From Candidatus Borkfalkia faecipullorum (GTDB taxonomy: Bacteria > Bacillota > Clostridia > Christensenellales > Borkfalkiaceae): a DNA stretch of 32,099 nucleotides. A program made the translations under genes and the position numbers. The first letter of the stretch is position 1. Each line of letters opens with the position of its first letter. The stretch spans positions 1-32,099 of the forward strand of contig DXFX01000072.1 in the NCBI GenBank assembly GCA_019114245.1, written 5' to 3'. The notes under the pieces are model-generated. The model worked only from the letters and a program-made list of their open reading frames with translations, searched no databases and was not told the origin of the DNA. Shown one piece after another: positions 7,401 through 15,376 of this stretch.

Positions 7401-8658
7401 ATATCTGCGCAGAATGCGCTTACAGCTTCCCGATTTTGAGAAATACGAACAGTGCCTTTCTCAGCCGCCTTACAAGGGGATCCGCGCCAACACGCTGAAG
7501 ATCGGGGCGCAGGAACTGAAAAAATTATTGCCGTTTGCACTCGACGGGGTCCCGTGGGAGAGCGACGGCTTTTATGTTACGCAGGAAAAGCCTGGCAAAA
7601 CGCCTTATCACGACGCGGGGCTGTATTACGTGCAGGAGCCGAGCGCCATGTGCGCCGCGCCCCTTCTGGACGTTCGCCCCGGGGAACGCGTGCTCGATCT
7701 TTGCAGCGCTCCCGGCGGAAAAGGTACGCAGCTTGCGCAGAAGATGCAGGGGCAGGGCATTCTTGTCCTCAACGAAAAGATCCCCGACCGCGCGCGCATT
7801 CTGCTGCAGAACGTCGAGCGTATGGGCGTTGCCAATGCCGTCGTCACCTGCGCCGATCCCGAAGCGCTCGCACAGCGCTTTGCGGGATATTTTGATAAAA
7901 TTCTGGTGGATGCGCCCTGTTCGGGCGAGGGAATGCTGCGCAAAGAAGCGGCTGCCGCCGAAAACTGGAGCGTGCAGAACGTGGAAATGTGCGCCGCGCG
8001 CCAGAAAAAGATCCTTGCTTGCGCGGTGAAAATGCTGGCAGGGGGCGGAAAGCTCGTCTATTCCACCTGCACTTTTTCCGAAGAGGAGGACGAGCGCAAC
8101 GTCGAATGGCTGCTGCACGAATTTCCCTTTCTCAAGCTGGAAGAAAGCCGCAAGATCTATCCCCACCGAGAGCGGGGCGAGGGGCATTTTGCGGCGCTCT
8201 TTTCCCGGGATGAGGGGGAACGCGCCCGCCTGCGCCCTGCTGCCGCGGCGGCGGAAAAGCGCCTGCAGACGCTCTGGAAGGATTTTTCCGCCGCGTTTTT
8301 AAAGCAAACTTTGCCCGGGAGACTGATCTCTTTCGGGAAAGGGCTTAGCCTCGTTCCCGAGGAGCTCTTTACGCTGGACGGACTGAAGGTATTGCGCGCA
8401 GGGCTTTTGTTGGGCGAGGACGCAGGGGGCAGGTTCGAGCCTGCGCACGCGCTGGCGCTGGGCGCCCCCCGGGATGCGCTTGCAAGCAAAGCGGAGCTTT
8501 CCGAGGAAGAGGTGCAGCGGTATCTTCGCGGCGAGGAATTGCCTTCCAAGGGCGGGAAAGGTTGGTGCGCCGTCTGTTATAACGGCTATCCGCTCGGCCT
8601 TGCCAAGGACGGCGTCGCATTGAAAAACCATTATCCGAAAGGATTGAGGATCAAATAA
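7390..8658 (+). CDS. rsmF: 16S rRNA (cytosine-C5) methyltransferase, RsmF/RsmB-NOL1/NOP2/Sun family
   Basis: 422 residues. It transfers a methyl group from SAM to C5 of an rRNA cytosine. SAM motif I is VLDLCSAPGGKG (about residues 102-113). The acid of motif II is in LNEKIPDRA. Motif IV is DAPCSGEGMLRKE with one catalytic Cys, and motif VI is YSTCTFSEEEDERN with the second. The C-terminal 150 residues fit the RsmF C-terminal extension and end in a PUA-like segment (WCAVCYNGYPLG...KNHYPKG). The ORF-track start at 7267 is an overlap artefact. The ATGATG at 7390/7393 lies inside the exonuclease stop region and gives the natural family N-terminus. No clear Shine-Dalgarno precedes it, so it probably depends on termination-reinitiation from the exonuclease. 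The exact target cytosine in this organism is unknown. Confidence 0.85.
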   Translation: MMNEYLRRMRLQLPDFEKYEQCLSQPPYKGIRANTLKIGAQELKKLLPFALDGVPWESDGFYVTQEKPGKTPYHDAGLYYVQEPSAMCAAPLLDVRPGERVLDLCSAPGGKGTQLAQKMQGQGILVLNEKIPDRARILLQNVERMGVANAVVTCADPEALAQRFAGYFDKILVDAPCSGEGMLRKEAAAAENWSVQNVEMCAARQKKILACAVKMLAGGGKLVYSTCTFSEEEDERNVEWLLHEFPFLKLEESRKIYPHRERGEGHFAALFSRDEGERARLRPAAAAAEKRLQTLWKDFSAAFLKQTLPGRLISFGKGLSLVPEELFTLDGLKVLRAGLLLGEDAGGRFEPAHALALGAPRDALASKAELSEEEVQRYLRGEELPSKGGKGWCAVCYNGYPLGLAKDGVALKNHYPKGLRIK

Positions 8659-8668
8659 AGGAGAAGCA

Positions 8669-10348
8669 ATGAAATTTACACAGATCCCGTATCAGAGATA
8701 CGAAATTGAAAAATTGCAGGCCGCGTTTGAGGCGTTTTCCGCCCGCGCGGAGCAGGGAACGGAACAGCTCCTTTCCGCGAGGAAAGAGTTTTGGAATTCC
8801 GTGATCATGTACCAGACGGCCTCTGCGCTGGCGTTCTGCCGCTTTACGCTGAACACGAAGGACGAGTTTTACCAGGCAGAGAAAGGGTATTACGACCGCG
8901 TCAGCCCGCAGGCAACGCACATCATGACCGAATACGGCAAGATCATGCTCGCTCACCGCGCGCAGGCGGAGGGAAAGGTCAACCCCATTCTCTTTAAGAA
9001 GTATGAATGCGCGGAAAAATCCTTTGCGCCCTGCGTGGAAGAGGATTGCCGCCTGGAAAACGAGATCTCGACGGAATATTCCAAATTTATGTCCGAACTC
9101 TCCGTGCAGTGGCAGGGAAAGGCTCAGCCGCTGTCCGTCGTGCGCGGATTTTTGCAGGACAACGACCGCGAAGTGAGAAAGGCGGCGGCTTCCGCCATCG
9201 GCAAGGCATTGCAGTCGGGTAGGGAACGCCTGGATGACATTTTCGACCGCCTCGTCAAGGTCCGCACGAAGATCGCGCAGAAACTCGGCTATAAAAACTT
9301 TGTGGAGCTTGGCTACTACCGCATGGAGCGCATCGATTACGACCGCGCCATGGTGGAGCAATTCCGCAAAAACGTACAGCAGGATCTCGTTCCCGCCATC
9401 GCAAAACTGAAAGAGGAGGTCGCGCAGGAATTAAAGCTGGGAAACCTGTATTTCTACGACGATCAGATCTACAATGCAAACGGGGAACCCCGCCCGTTCG
9501 GCAACACGCAGCAGATCATGGCGGCGGCGCAGGAAATGTATGACGAAATGCACCCCTCTCTCGGCTGCTGTATGCGCTCCATGCAGGAAAACGAGGCGTT
9601 TGACGTGGAAGCGCGCGACGGCAAGTGGGGCGGCGGATACTGCGAGGGATTCCTCCAATACAAGCAGCCGTTTATTCTGGCAAACTTCAACGGAACGGCG
9701 GGCGACGTGGACGTCATGACGCACGAATTCGGCCATGCCTATGCCTTTACAAGGTCGTTTGAAGCGGAAGATCCCGAACCGGGCATCGGCGGAATGGAAA
9801 CGGCGGAATGCCACAGCATGAGCATGGAATTTTTCGCCGAAAAGTACATGGACAAATTCTTTACCGACCCCGCGGCGTATTGCAGGTCGCACCTGCTGCA
9901 ATCCCTTTGCTTTATCCCTTACGGCGTCATCGTGGACGAATTTCAGCACATCGTGTACGAAAATCCTCAGCTTACGCCCGCACAGCGCAACGAGGCGTAC
10001 CTCAAACTGGAAGAGAAATACAGGCCGTATCTGAGTTTTGAAGGCATTCCTTACCTGGAAGAGGGAACGCGCTGGCAGTACCAGATGCACATTTTTGAAA
10101 GTCCTTTCTATTATATCGACTATTGTCTGGCCCAGACGGTCGCACTCGGATTTTTTGTCAAGATGCGCGAGGATTACAGCGGCGCGCTGAAAACGTATCT
10201 CAACTTTGTGGAAGCGGGCGGAAGTAAACCTTTCAGCACGCTCGTGCGCGAAGCGGGGCTTCCCGATCCCTTCGGCACGGGAACGCTGAAAACGCTTGCG
10301 GATAAAATCACCGCCATCGCCGAGGAAGAGAGAAACTCCGCAAAATAA
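8669..10348 (+). CDS. M3 family oligoendopeptidase (PepF/M3B-like)
   Basis: 559 residues, starting 10 nt after rsmF with AAGGAG upstream. It is a zinc metallopeptidase of thimet/PepF type that degrades short peptides in the cytoplasm. The zinc site is MTHEFGHAYAF (His352, Glu353, His356), and the third ligand is supplied by the downstream helix GGMETAECHSMSMEFF around residues 375-385. The length fits the clostridial M3 oligoendopeptidase group (about 560). There is no signal peptide. It is the last gene of the exonuclease-rsmF-peptidase unit, closed by the terminator at 10394. Substrate preference cannot be read. Confidence 0.9.
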   Translation: MKFTQIPYQRYEIEKLQAAFEAFSARAEQGTEQLLSARKEFWNSVIMYQTASALAFCRFTLNTKDEFYQAEKGYYDRVSPQATHIMTEYGKIMLAHRAQAEGKVNPILFKKYECAEKSFAPCVEEDCRLENEISTEYSKFMSELSVQWQGKAQPLSVVRGFLQDNDREVRKAAASAIGKALQSGRERLDDIFDRLVKVRTKIAQKLGYKNFVELGYYRMERIDYDRAMVEQFRKNVQQDLVPAIAKLKEEVAQELKLGNLYFYDDQIYNANGEPRPFGNTQQIMAAAQEMYDEMHPSLGCCMRSMQENEAFDVEARDGKWGGGYCEGFLQYKQPFILANFNGTAGDVDVMTHEFGHAYAFTRSFEAEDPEPGIGGMETAECHSMSMEFFAEKYMDKFFTDPAAYCRSHLLQSLCFIPYGVIVDEFQHIVYENPQLTPAQRNEAYLKLEEKYRPYLSFEGIPYLEEGTRWQYQMHIFESPFYYIDYCLAQTVALGFFVKMREDYSGALKTYLNFVEAGGSKPFSTLVREAGLPDPFGTGTLKTLADKITAIAEEERNSAK

Positions 10349-10393
10349 ATTTCTGCCTCTTGAAACGTTAAAATACTTTAACAGGATAAGAAA

Positions 10394-10431
10394 ACAGCCC
10401 TGCGGCAATTTTGCCGCAGGGCTGTTTGTTT
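10394..10431 (+). terminator. Intrinsic terminator after the M3 peptidase gene
   Basis: A 15-bp stem ACAGCCCTGCGGCAA around a TT loop, followed by TTGTTTT. The stem lies 46 bp after the stop codon. Confidence 0.9.
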
Positions 10432-10553
10432 TAAAAATTTGTCTTTTGTATAAAAGAAAAGCAAGGCAATTTTAAATGGAAAGCCGCGCACGGGGAACGA
10501 CAGGAAAAACTTGTACAAAGGAAAGCTATTCAAAGTGGAAAACAAAGAAATTT

Positions 10554-10615
10554 CTGTTAAACAGGACGGGATGAACTCCTTTTGCAGCTGTTGCACTCAA
10601 TAGTGGAATTCACCG
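10554..10615 (+). mobile_element. Possible decayed IS30-type 3' end
   Basis: The gap 10432-10622 holds no convincing gene. Within it TGTTGCACT (10589-10597) followed at the right distance by AATTCAcC matches 18 of 26 positions of the IS30 terminus seen at both window edges (TGTTGCACTTAG...AATTCATC). Just upstream CTGTTAAAC and ACTCCTTTT recall LLN and TPxxF codons of the transposase tail, but with a deletion and an in-frame TGA. This could be an old relic with an internal deletion, or chance. Confidence 0.3.
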
Positions 10616-10622
10616 CGCAAAT

Positions 10623-10656
10623 AAAAAAGGAAGGAACATTTTGTCCCTTCCTTTTT
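10623..10656. terminator. Terminator of the large lipoprotein gene (bidirectional form)
   Basis: AAAAAAGGAAGGAACA pairs imperfectly with TGTCCCTTCCTTTTTG. On the minus strand the stem is followed by TTTTTTATTT, directly beyond the stop codon of the gene at 10668. Confidence 0.8.
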
Positions 10657-10667
10657 GTTACTGAGGA

Positions 10668-13600
10668 TTATTTGTTTTCCTCGCCGTCATTCTTTTCGGA
10701 AGTTTCGGCGGGTTCCTCGGCGGGCTGATCGGATTTCTCCTCGCTCGCTTCGGGGGCGTCTTCCTCGACTTTGTAGATCTCTTCTTCAGAGATCTCATCC
10801 TCTTCGGGGAGAACGTCGTCCTGCATCTCGTCGTGTTCGGATTCTTCCAGCTTGAGCTTGCGGATATAGCGCTTGCGCGTATTGTCGTACATCGGCTTGC
10901 TCTTCTTGGAGCCTTTCACGCGGATGTTGGAAAGCAGTTTACGGATGAGCAGTGCAAGCAAAGTGAAGATGAGTGCCGCCGCAAGAACGATAGAGGAGAC
11001 AAGCAGCCATACGTTGTAGGTAGGTTCGTTTGTCGTATCGTCCTCATCCTCGGTTTCGTCGGAAGAGGAGGAAGTCACGGTCTGTTCGTATGCGGAGTAA
11101 TCTACGTAAGTGTCGTAGTATTCTTCGTTTGCCAGCTGGTACTTGTAATCGAAGTATGCCACCATGTCGCTGTACGTGCTTGCGTCGTAATCGGCGTAAG
11201 GATCGGATTCGTCCGTGCGGCTTGCGTCGTAGGACTTGTAATCGTCATCGTCGTACAGGGAGTAGTGGAAATAGACGAGTTCGTTGTTGTAATCTGCGGG
11301 AGCTTTCTTGTACGCATCCAGCAGTTCGTCCGTGCTGTCAAATCCCTTGGCTTCCGCATAATCGGTGAGGTTTTCGTCGCGCAGGGAATTGAACGAGGAT
11401 TCGTCCAGATCGCTGTAGCTTACCAGGTCGTACACGACAAAGCTGTTTGCTTCGTTTTCGATGCTCGCATCGCGGCTGCCCGACCAGACTTCCAGTCTGT
11501 AATCCTTGGCTTCGCTGCCCGTATGGATAAAGAAACGCACATAGATCCAGTCGGAGATCTCGGTAGCGGAAGGGTTGGTCACCTGGCGGCTGAGCGCCTT
11601 TTCGACGGGTGCGGACTGCAGGAGCGTTCCCGTGAGATCTACTCCTGCGGCGGAGAAATCTTTGACCGCGACGGAAAGTTTGTCATCTTCTTTATAGCGG
11701 TAGTAGGTTCCCTCTTCGTCGGATGCGTAGTAGACGATGTTGCCGTCCGAATCGATCAGGTTCTTGTCGTCGTCCTTGCCGTAGTTGGCGAGGTTCGCGT
11801 AATAAACGCCGCCCGTGTGTGCCTTGGTCGTCGACCACAGCCCGTTGCTCTGCAGATAGAACACCGTGTTCGTCTTGGAAGAGAATGCGTCGTCAGAAGG
11901 ATCGAGGTTGACCACGTTTCCGTCCGCATCGTAGCGATAGGAGATGCCGGAAGAGAAGGTGAGCTGCTCCTGATACTTTCTCTCGCCGAAGTCTTTGTCA
12001 GAGCTGTCGATGAGGTAGACGGTCGCGGTAGCGCCGGGGCTGAGTTTGAGCCGTAGCGTGACCTGCTTGTAAGAAGATGCCGCAATGGAAGTAGAGGAGT
12101 TTGCGATAAATCCGTACGCCTGTTTTGCGGTATTTGCGATCAGGAGAGGCTGGATGCAGTCATCGCCGAACAGATTGTTCCACAGGTCTGCCGCGGTAAC
12201 CGCATCTGCAAAGGTCGGATAGGAGGTGAGAATGTCCATCCAGTTTTCGCTGCCCGTTCCGCCCTTGGTGTAATTTTTCGCGTATTCCTTATTGATGACG
12301 CCTGCCTGCTTGTTGCCGTTGATGCCGTTCTGTGCGTCGTTTTCCAGCTTTTCGCCGCCGACATAGGTGCTGTTTCCGTACACACCTTTATAGTTGCGCA
12401 GGTTGGCAATGCTGTTTTCAATGGATGCGGTATCGGTGTAAGCTTCGGAGTCGAAAGAATTTTCGAGAGTGACGTCGCTGCCTTTGAGGGAAACTTCCAC
12501 AGCGTAGGTGCCCGTCGTCTTGACGTCGTACACGTCCTTGCTCACCTTGGTGTAGGAGAGGTCTGAGAAGGCTGCAAAGCCGGGGGTAAAGGACGTCGTT
12601 TCGGTAAATTCGGAAGTTCCGAAGGAGAACGCAAGCTCAAAGGTAAGCGTGCCGTCCGTCGTGTTGTTTACAAAGAAGAAGCATCTCTGCCAGCCGTCGA
12701 AGATATCTTCGTTGGCTTTCAGGGTTTCCGTGCTCTCTTTCTTGGAGTCGTCCACGAGGTCCACGGTGGTGAGGGTAGTGGTATCCACGGCGCCGATAGA
12801 AGTCTTGGTTTCGCCGTCGATCACGGAGATGGTGGCGCCTGTGCCGCCGCGCAGGTCGGACGTCTTGACCCAGAAGGAGAGGATCATGTACTCGTCCTTG
12901 GCAAGGGAGAAAGCGCTGTCTTCCACGGTTGCGGTGTAGGGCGCGCCCTTGCTGCTGTACAGGAGCAGGACTTTGCTGTCCCCGAAGGGCAGGCTGCTGT
13001 ATTTTTCAAAAGCTTTGGTAAGGACAGTGGAATAGGTGTTGTCGAAATCGGAAACGTTCTTTACGCCCGATTTCACAGTCTTGTCATCCTCGCGGCTGTT
13101 CAGGAAGCTCTCTGCGTAAGGATAGCTCTCAACCGTATATCCGCGCGCGTTTTCGGTATCGGAAACCGTCACGTTTGCGGGGAAGGCGAGCTTGGTCAGC
13201 TGTGTGCTGTCGAGGTTGAGGGAGAATGCGTTGGAGGTGACTTTGTTTGCGTCAAACTTTTGCAGATCGCTGCCGAAGGAGAGGTTGAGGCTGGTCTGCT
13301 GATCGGCGGCCACGTTTTCCGCGATCTCTGTCGCAAAGTCGGCAGATTTCATCACGGTGTATTCCAGGCCGTCAAAGAAGGCGTAGCCCTGAACGTATTC
13401 GAGGTAGTTGGAATTCTGTCCCTCTGCCTGTACGCCCAGTCCCAGCTCCACGCTGAACGTCGTGGTGGCGTAGGGGGAAGCGTTGAGGTAGAAGGTGTAC
13501 TGTTCCCAGCCGTTGTTTTCGGTAACGGAAGAAGTATCGATGTTCTTGACGGTGAGGGGATCCTGCGAAACGCCTCCGACGGTGTTGTTGATCCGGATGT

Positions 13601-14336
13601 AAGCGCCGCGGTTCCCGTTTACGGTCTTGCCGTCGTCAAACGTCATATTGGACGTTTTGACCCAGACGGAGATCTTAGCCGCCGTACCCGCCGCCAGAGT
13701 GATGGTGGAGGAGGTGTAGCGCGCCGCCGTACCCAGCTTGTTGGAACGGTAGTTGTGGAGCATCAGAACGTGCGTTCCGTTCTCCTCGTCCTCCGTTTCC
13801 TTTGCTGCGAAGGGAGTGCCGGGGTTCAGCTTTTCGGCTGCGGCCTTGATCGCGTCCGCATCGGGGTCCTTGTCGTCCTCCGTTGCGGCCTTGGCGAGAT
13901 CCCAACCGGGAATATCGTAGTTGTTGTCGATATCCGTGTAGTAGGGGTCGGGCAGTTCGGCGTCGTCGTCCGCGTCCTTATACTCGGTATAAGTATCGTA
14001 GGCGTCGGAGAACACGCTCCATTTCTTGGAGGTATCCACGATGCCCGATTTTGCCACGGAAGAGCTTGCGCTCACACTGCTGCTGTTGGAGCCGGCAGAG
14101 CTTGTCCAGTTTTCGGGACTGCCGATGAGATATCCTCCGTCGTTGTCGCTGAAGTACTCAAAATTGCCGTTTGCGAATGTTTGCGTATCGGTGCGCGTTT
14201 CCGTCGTGCTCGAATCGTCTTCGGTCGTCTTGTCGGAACAAGCCGTCAGAAAGAACGATCCGGCGGCAACGGTCATCACCGCCGAAAGCATCAGTGTTGC
14301 AATTCTCAGTTTTCTTGTTTGTTTGTTTTTTGCCAT
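10668..14336 (-). CDS. Very large acidic lipoprotein with C-terminal membrane anchor and cytoplasmic tail
   Basis: 1222 residues from the preferred ATG at 14336 (AAGGTG six bases upstream); the tracked start is a GTG five codons earlier with no better site. The signal peptide ends in lipobox FLTAC with Cys33. About 1070 extracellular residues follow, rich in Asp, Ser, Thr and Tyr. They include at least two carbohydrate-binding-module-like beta-sandwich units: the first opens FANGNFEYFSD and has ISVWVKTS, the second has LSFWVKTSDLRGG and GWQRCFFFVNN, and a third related unit has VTLRLKLSPGATATVYL. Near residue 1115 is a membrane helix (VWLLVSSIVLAAALIFTLLALLI), then a basic stop-transfer region and a strongly Glu-rich tail of about 60 residues. 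A protein both lipidated and membrane-spanning is unusual. It may bind glycans at the cell surface; no catalytic site is recognised. Confidence 0.75.
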   Translation of the reverse strand: MAKNKQTRKLRIATLMLSAVMTVAAGSFFLTACSDKTTEDDSSTTETRTDTQTFANGNFEYFSDNDGGYLIGSPENWTSSAGSNSSSVSASSSVAKSGIVDTSKKWSVFSDAYDTYTEYKDADDDAELPDPYYTDIDNNYDIPGWDLAKAATEDDKDPDADAIKAAAEKLNPGTPFAAKETEDEENGTHVLMLHNYRSNKLGTAARYTSSTITLAAGTAAKISVWVKTSNMTFDDGKTVNGNRGAYIRINNTVGGVSQDPLTVKNIDTSSVTENNGWEQYTFYLNASPYATTTFSVELGLGVQAEGQNSNYLEYVQGYAFFDGLEYTVMKSADFATEIAENVAADQQTSLNLSFGSDLQKFDANKVTSNAFSLNLDSTQLTKLAFPANVTVSDTENARGYTVESYPYAESFLNSREDDKTVKSGVKNVSDFDNTYSTVLTKAFEKYSSLPFGDSKVLLLYSSKGAPYTATVEDSAFSLAKDEYMILSFWVKTSDLRGGTGATISVIDGETKTSIGAVDTTTLTTVDLVDDSKKESTETLKANEDIFDGWQRCFFFVNNTTDGTLTFELAFSFGTSEFTETTSFTPGFAAFSDLSYTKVSKDVYDVKTTGTYAVEVSLKGSDVTLENSFDSEAYTDTASIENSIANLRNYKGVYGNSTYVGGEKLENDAQNGINGNKQAGVINKEYAKNYTKGGTGSENWMDILTSYPTFADAVTAADLWNNLFGDDCIQPLLIANTAKQAYGFIANSSTSIAASSYKQVTLRLKLSPGATATVYLIDSSDKDFGERKYQEQLTFSSGISYRYDADGNVVNLDPSDDAFSSKTNTVFYLQSNGLWSTTKAHTGGVYYANLANYGKDDDKNLIDSDGNIVYYASDEEGTYYRYKEDDKLSVAVKDFSAAGVDLTGTLLQSAPVEKALSRQVTNPSATEISDWIYVRFFIHTGSEAKDYRLEVWSGSRDASIENEANSFVVYDLVSYSDLDESSFNSLRDENLTDYAEAKGFDSTDELLDAYKKAPADYNNELVYFHYSLYDDDDYKSYDASRTDESDPYADYDASTYSDMVAYFDYKYQLANEEYYDTYVDYSAYEQTVTSSSSDETEDEDDTTNEPTYNVWLLVSSIVLAAALIFTLLALLIRKLLSNIRVKGSKKSKPMYDNTRKRYIRKLKLEESEHDEMQDDVLPEEDEISEEEIYKVEEDAPEASEEKSDQPAEEPAETSEKNDGEENK

Positions 14337-14383
14337 AGAACACCTTTTCACTGATCGTAGTGATATTAAAATCGTACTACATT

Positions 14384-14412
14384 ATTTTAATATAAAAGAC
14401 CGCGAAATGCAA
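14384..14412 (-). promoter_or_regulatory. Promoter of the large lipoprotein gene, with inverted repeat
   Basis: On the minus strand TTGCAT (14407-14412), a 17-bp spacer and TAAAAT (14384-14389). TATTAAAAT and its complement ATTTTAATA flank the start-site region at about 14364-14392, an AT-rich inverted repeat overlapping the -10 that could bind a regulator. Confidence 0.6.
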
Positions 14413-14471
14413 GCGATAATGTTGAAAAAAAGATGAAAATCTGATTATTTTTTTTAAACGGCGCAAACTGA

Positions 14472-14477
14472 TACAAT
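14472..14477 (+). promoter_or_regulatory. Probable extended -10 for the TauE pair
   Basis: TGATACAAT (hexamer 14472-14477) lies 17 bp before the ATG at 14495. No good -35 is present 17 bp upstream (only a T-run), which is compatible with an extended -10 promoter. The 12-mer TGATACAATAAC recurs exactly at the rnf promoter. Confidence 0.45.
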
Positions 14478-14494
14478 AACGGGGAGGGAAGGAT

Positions 14495-14857
14495 ATGCAA
14501 AAGGCCAAAAAAAATTTTCTGCTCTCGCTTGCGGGGTGCGCGGTGGGGGCTGTGAACGGCGCGTTCGGCGGGGGCGGGGGAATGATCGTAGTCCCCCTTC
14601 TGACGGGAGTGGGCAAAAAGCCCCCGCTCGTGGCGCACGCGACGGCAATTCTCATCATTTTGCCTGTCAGTCTCGTCAGTTCTGTCGTGTATCTCGTCAA
14701 CGGACTATTCGATACGGAGCTTTTTCTGGCGGTGGGGCTCGGCGTGATGCTGGGCGGATTTCTCGGCGCGCGGCTTTTGGGGAAGGTCTCGCCCGCCGCG
14801 GCAACGCTGGCCTTTGCCGCCGTAATGCTGGCCGCAGGGCTTAAAATGATCTTTTAG
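14495..14857 (+). CDS. TauE/SafE-type permease, half-length (first of a pair)
   Basis: 120 residues with about four hydrophobic segments. It corresponds to one half of the usual 250-residue TauE/SafE (former DUF81) exporter, a family linked to export of sulfite, sulfoacetate and other organic anions. The diagnostic glycine-rich first helix is clear: AGCAVGAVNGAFGGGGGMIVVPLL, followed by HATA in place of the usual HAxATS. GGGAGG sits upstream. The next gene encodes a second half-length copy 12 nt later, so the working unit is probably a heterodimer of the two. This is not a frameshifted single gene: each has its own ribosome site, start and complete N-terminal family signature. The substrate is unknown. 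Confidence 0.8.
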   Translation: MQKAKKNFLLSLAGCAVGAVNGAFGGGGGMIVVPLLTGVGKKPPLVAHATAILIILPVSLVSSVVYLVNGLFDTELFLAVGLGVMLGGFLGARLLGKVSPAAATLAFAAVMLAAGLKMIF

Positions 14858-14869
14858 GGAGGAAAAATC

Positions 14870-15253
14870 ATGCGCTTTCTTGTCTGGCTGACGGCGGGGA
14901 TCGCCGGCGGCGTTCTCGGCGGTATGGGGATGGGCGGCGGAACGGTGCTTATTCCCATTCTCACTATTTTCTGCGGCGTGCCGCAGCATATGGCGCAATC
15001 GGTCAATCTGCTCACCTTTCTGCCCATGTCGGCGCTGTCCCTGCGCGTCCATTCGCAGAACGGACTTCTGGATACCAAGGGCGCGCTCTGGATGATGGTC
15101 CCCGCCACCGTTTTGTCTGCATTGGGCGCTGTTTTTGTGCAGGGAGTCGCGTCGGGCGCCCTGCGCGTCGGGTTCGGAATTTTTCTGTGCCTGCTCTCGC
15201 TGTACCAGTTTTACGGGGGCTGGAAATCTCTTCTCGCGCAAAAGGAAAAATAG
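14870..15253 (+). CDS. TauE/SafE-type permease, half-length (second of a pair)
   Basis: 127 residues with about four membrane segments and its own GGGAGG ribosome site 12 nt after the first half. The N-terminal helix repeats the family signature (AGIAGGVLGGMGMGGGTVLIPIL), followed by the MAQSVNLLTFLP stretch that matches the HAxxTSL region. It is thus a full homologue of the other half rather than its continuation, as expected for a family that arose by internal duplication. The C-terminus ends in a short basic tail (KSLLAQKEK). It lies directly upstream of the rnf promoter, and there is no clear terminator between them, so some read-through into rnf is possible. Confidence 0.8.
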   Translation: MRFLVWLTAGIAGGVLGGMGMGGGTVLIPILTIFCGVPQHMAQSVNLLTFLPMSALSLRVHSQNGLLDTKGALWMMVPATVLSALGAVFVQGVASGALRVGFGIFLCLLSLYQFYGGWKSLLAQKEK

Positions 15254-15273
15254 AGAATAATTTTCTCAAATTC

Positions 15274-15302
15274 TTTACAGTCGCGGGAAATTGTGATACA
15301 AT
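15274..15302 (+). promoter_or_regulatory. Promoter of the rnf operon
   Basis: TTTACA (15274-15279), a 17-bp spacer, and extended -10 TGATACAAT (hexamer 15297-15302). Start of transcription is expected near 15309. A small inverted repeat GAGAA-TAATT-TTCTC at 15253-15267 lies just upstream. Confidence 0.75.
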
Positions 15303-15324
15303 AACTAATGTATATTCGGCGCAG

Positions 15325-15348
15325 CGCGCCGCCTGCGGGCGGGGCGCG
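15325..15348 (+). promoter_or_regulatory. GC-rich hairpin in the rnfC 5' leader
   Basis: In the ~68-nt leader between the predicted start of transcription and the rnfC ribosome site, CGCGCCGCC can pair with GGC...GGCGCG with a 2-nt bulge and a 4-nt loop. It is not a riboswitch class I recognise; it could stabilise the mRNA or tune initiation. Confidence 0.4.
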
Positions 15349-15376
15349 TTTGCGTGTGATCATCGGAGGAATAGTT

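Noticed and set aside
10378-10596. 72-residue minus-strand ORF in the M3-lipoprotein gap
   Set aside because: It runs through the terminator hairpin and has no ribosome site; composition is not coding-like.
10833-12056. 407-residue plus-strand ORF inside the large lipoprotein gene
   Set aside because: Val/Arg-rich antisense product of the repetitive acidic gene; no start signals.
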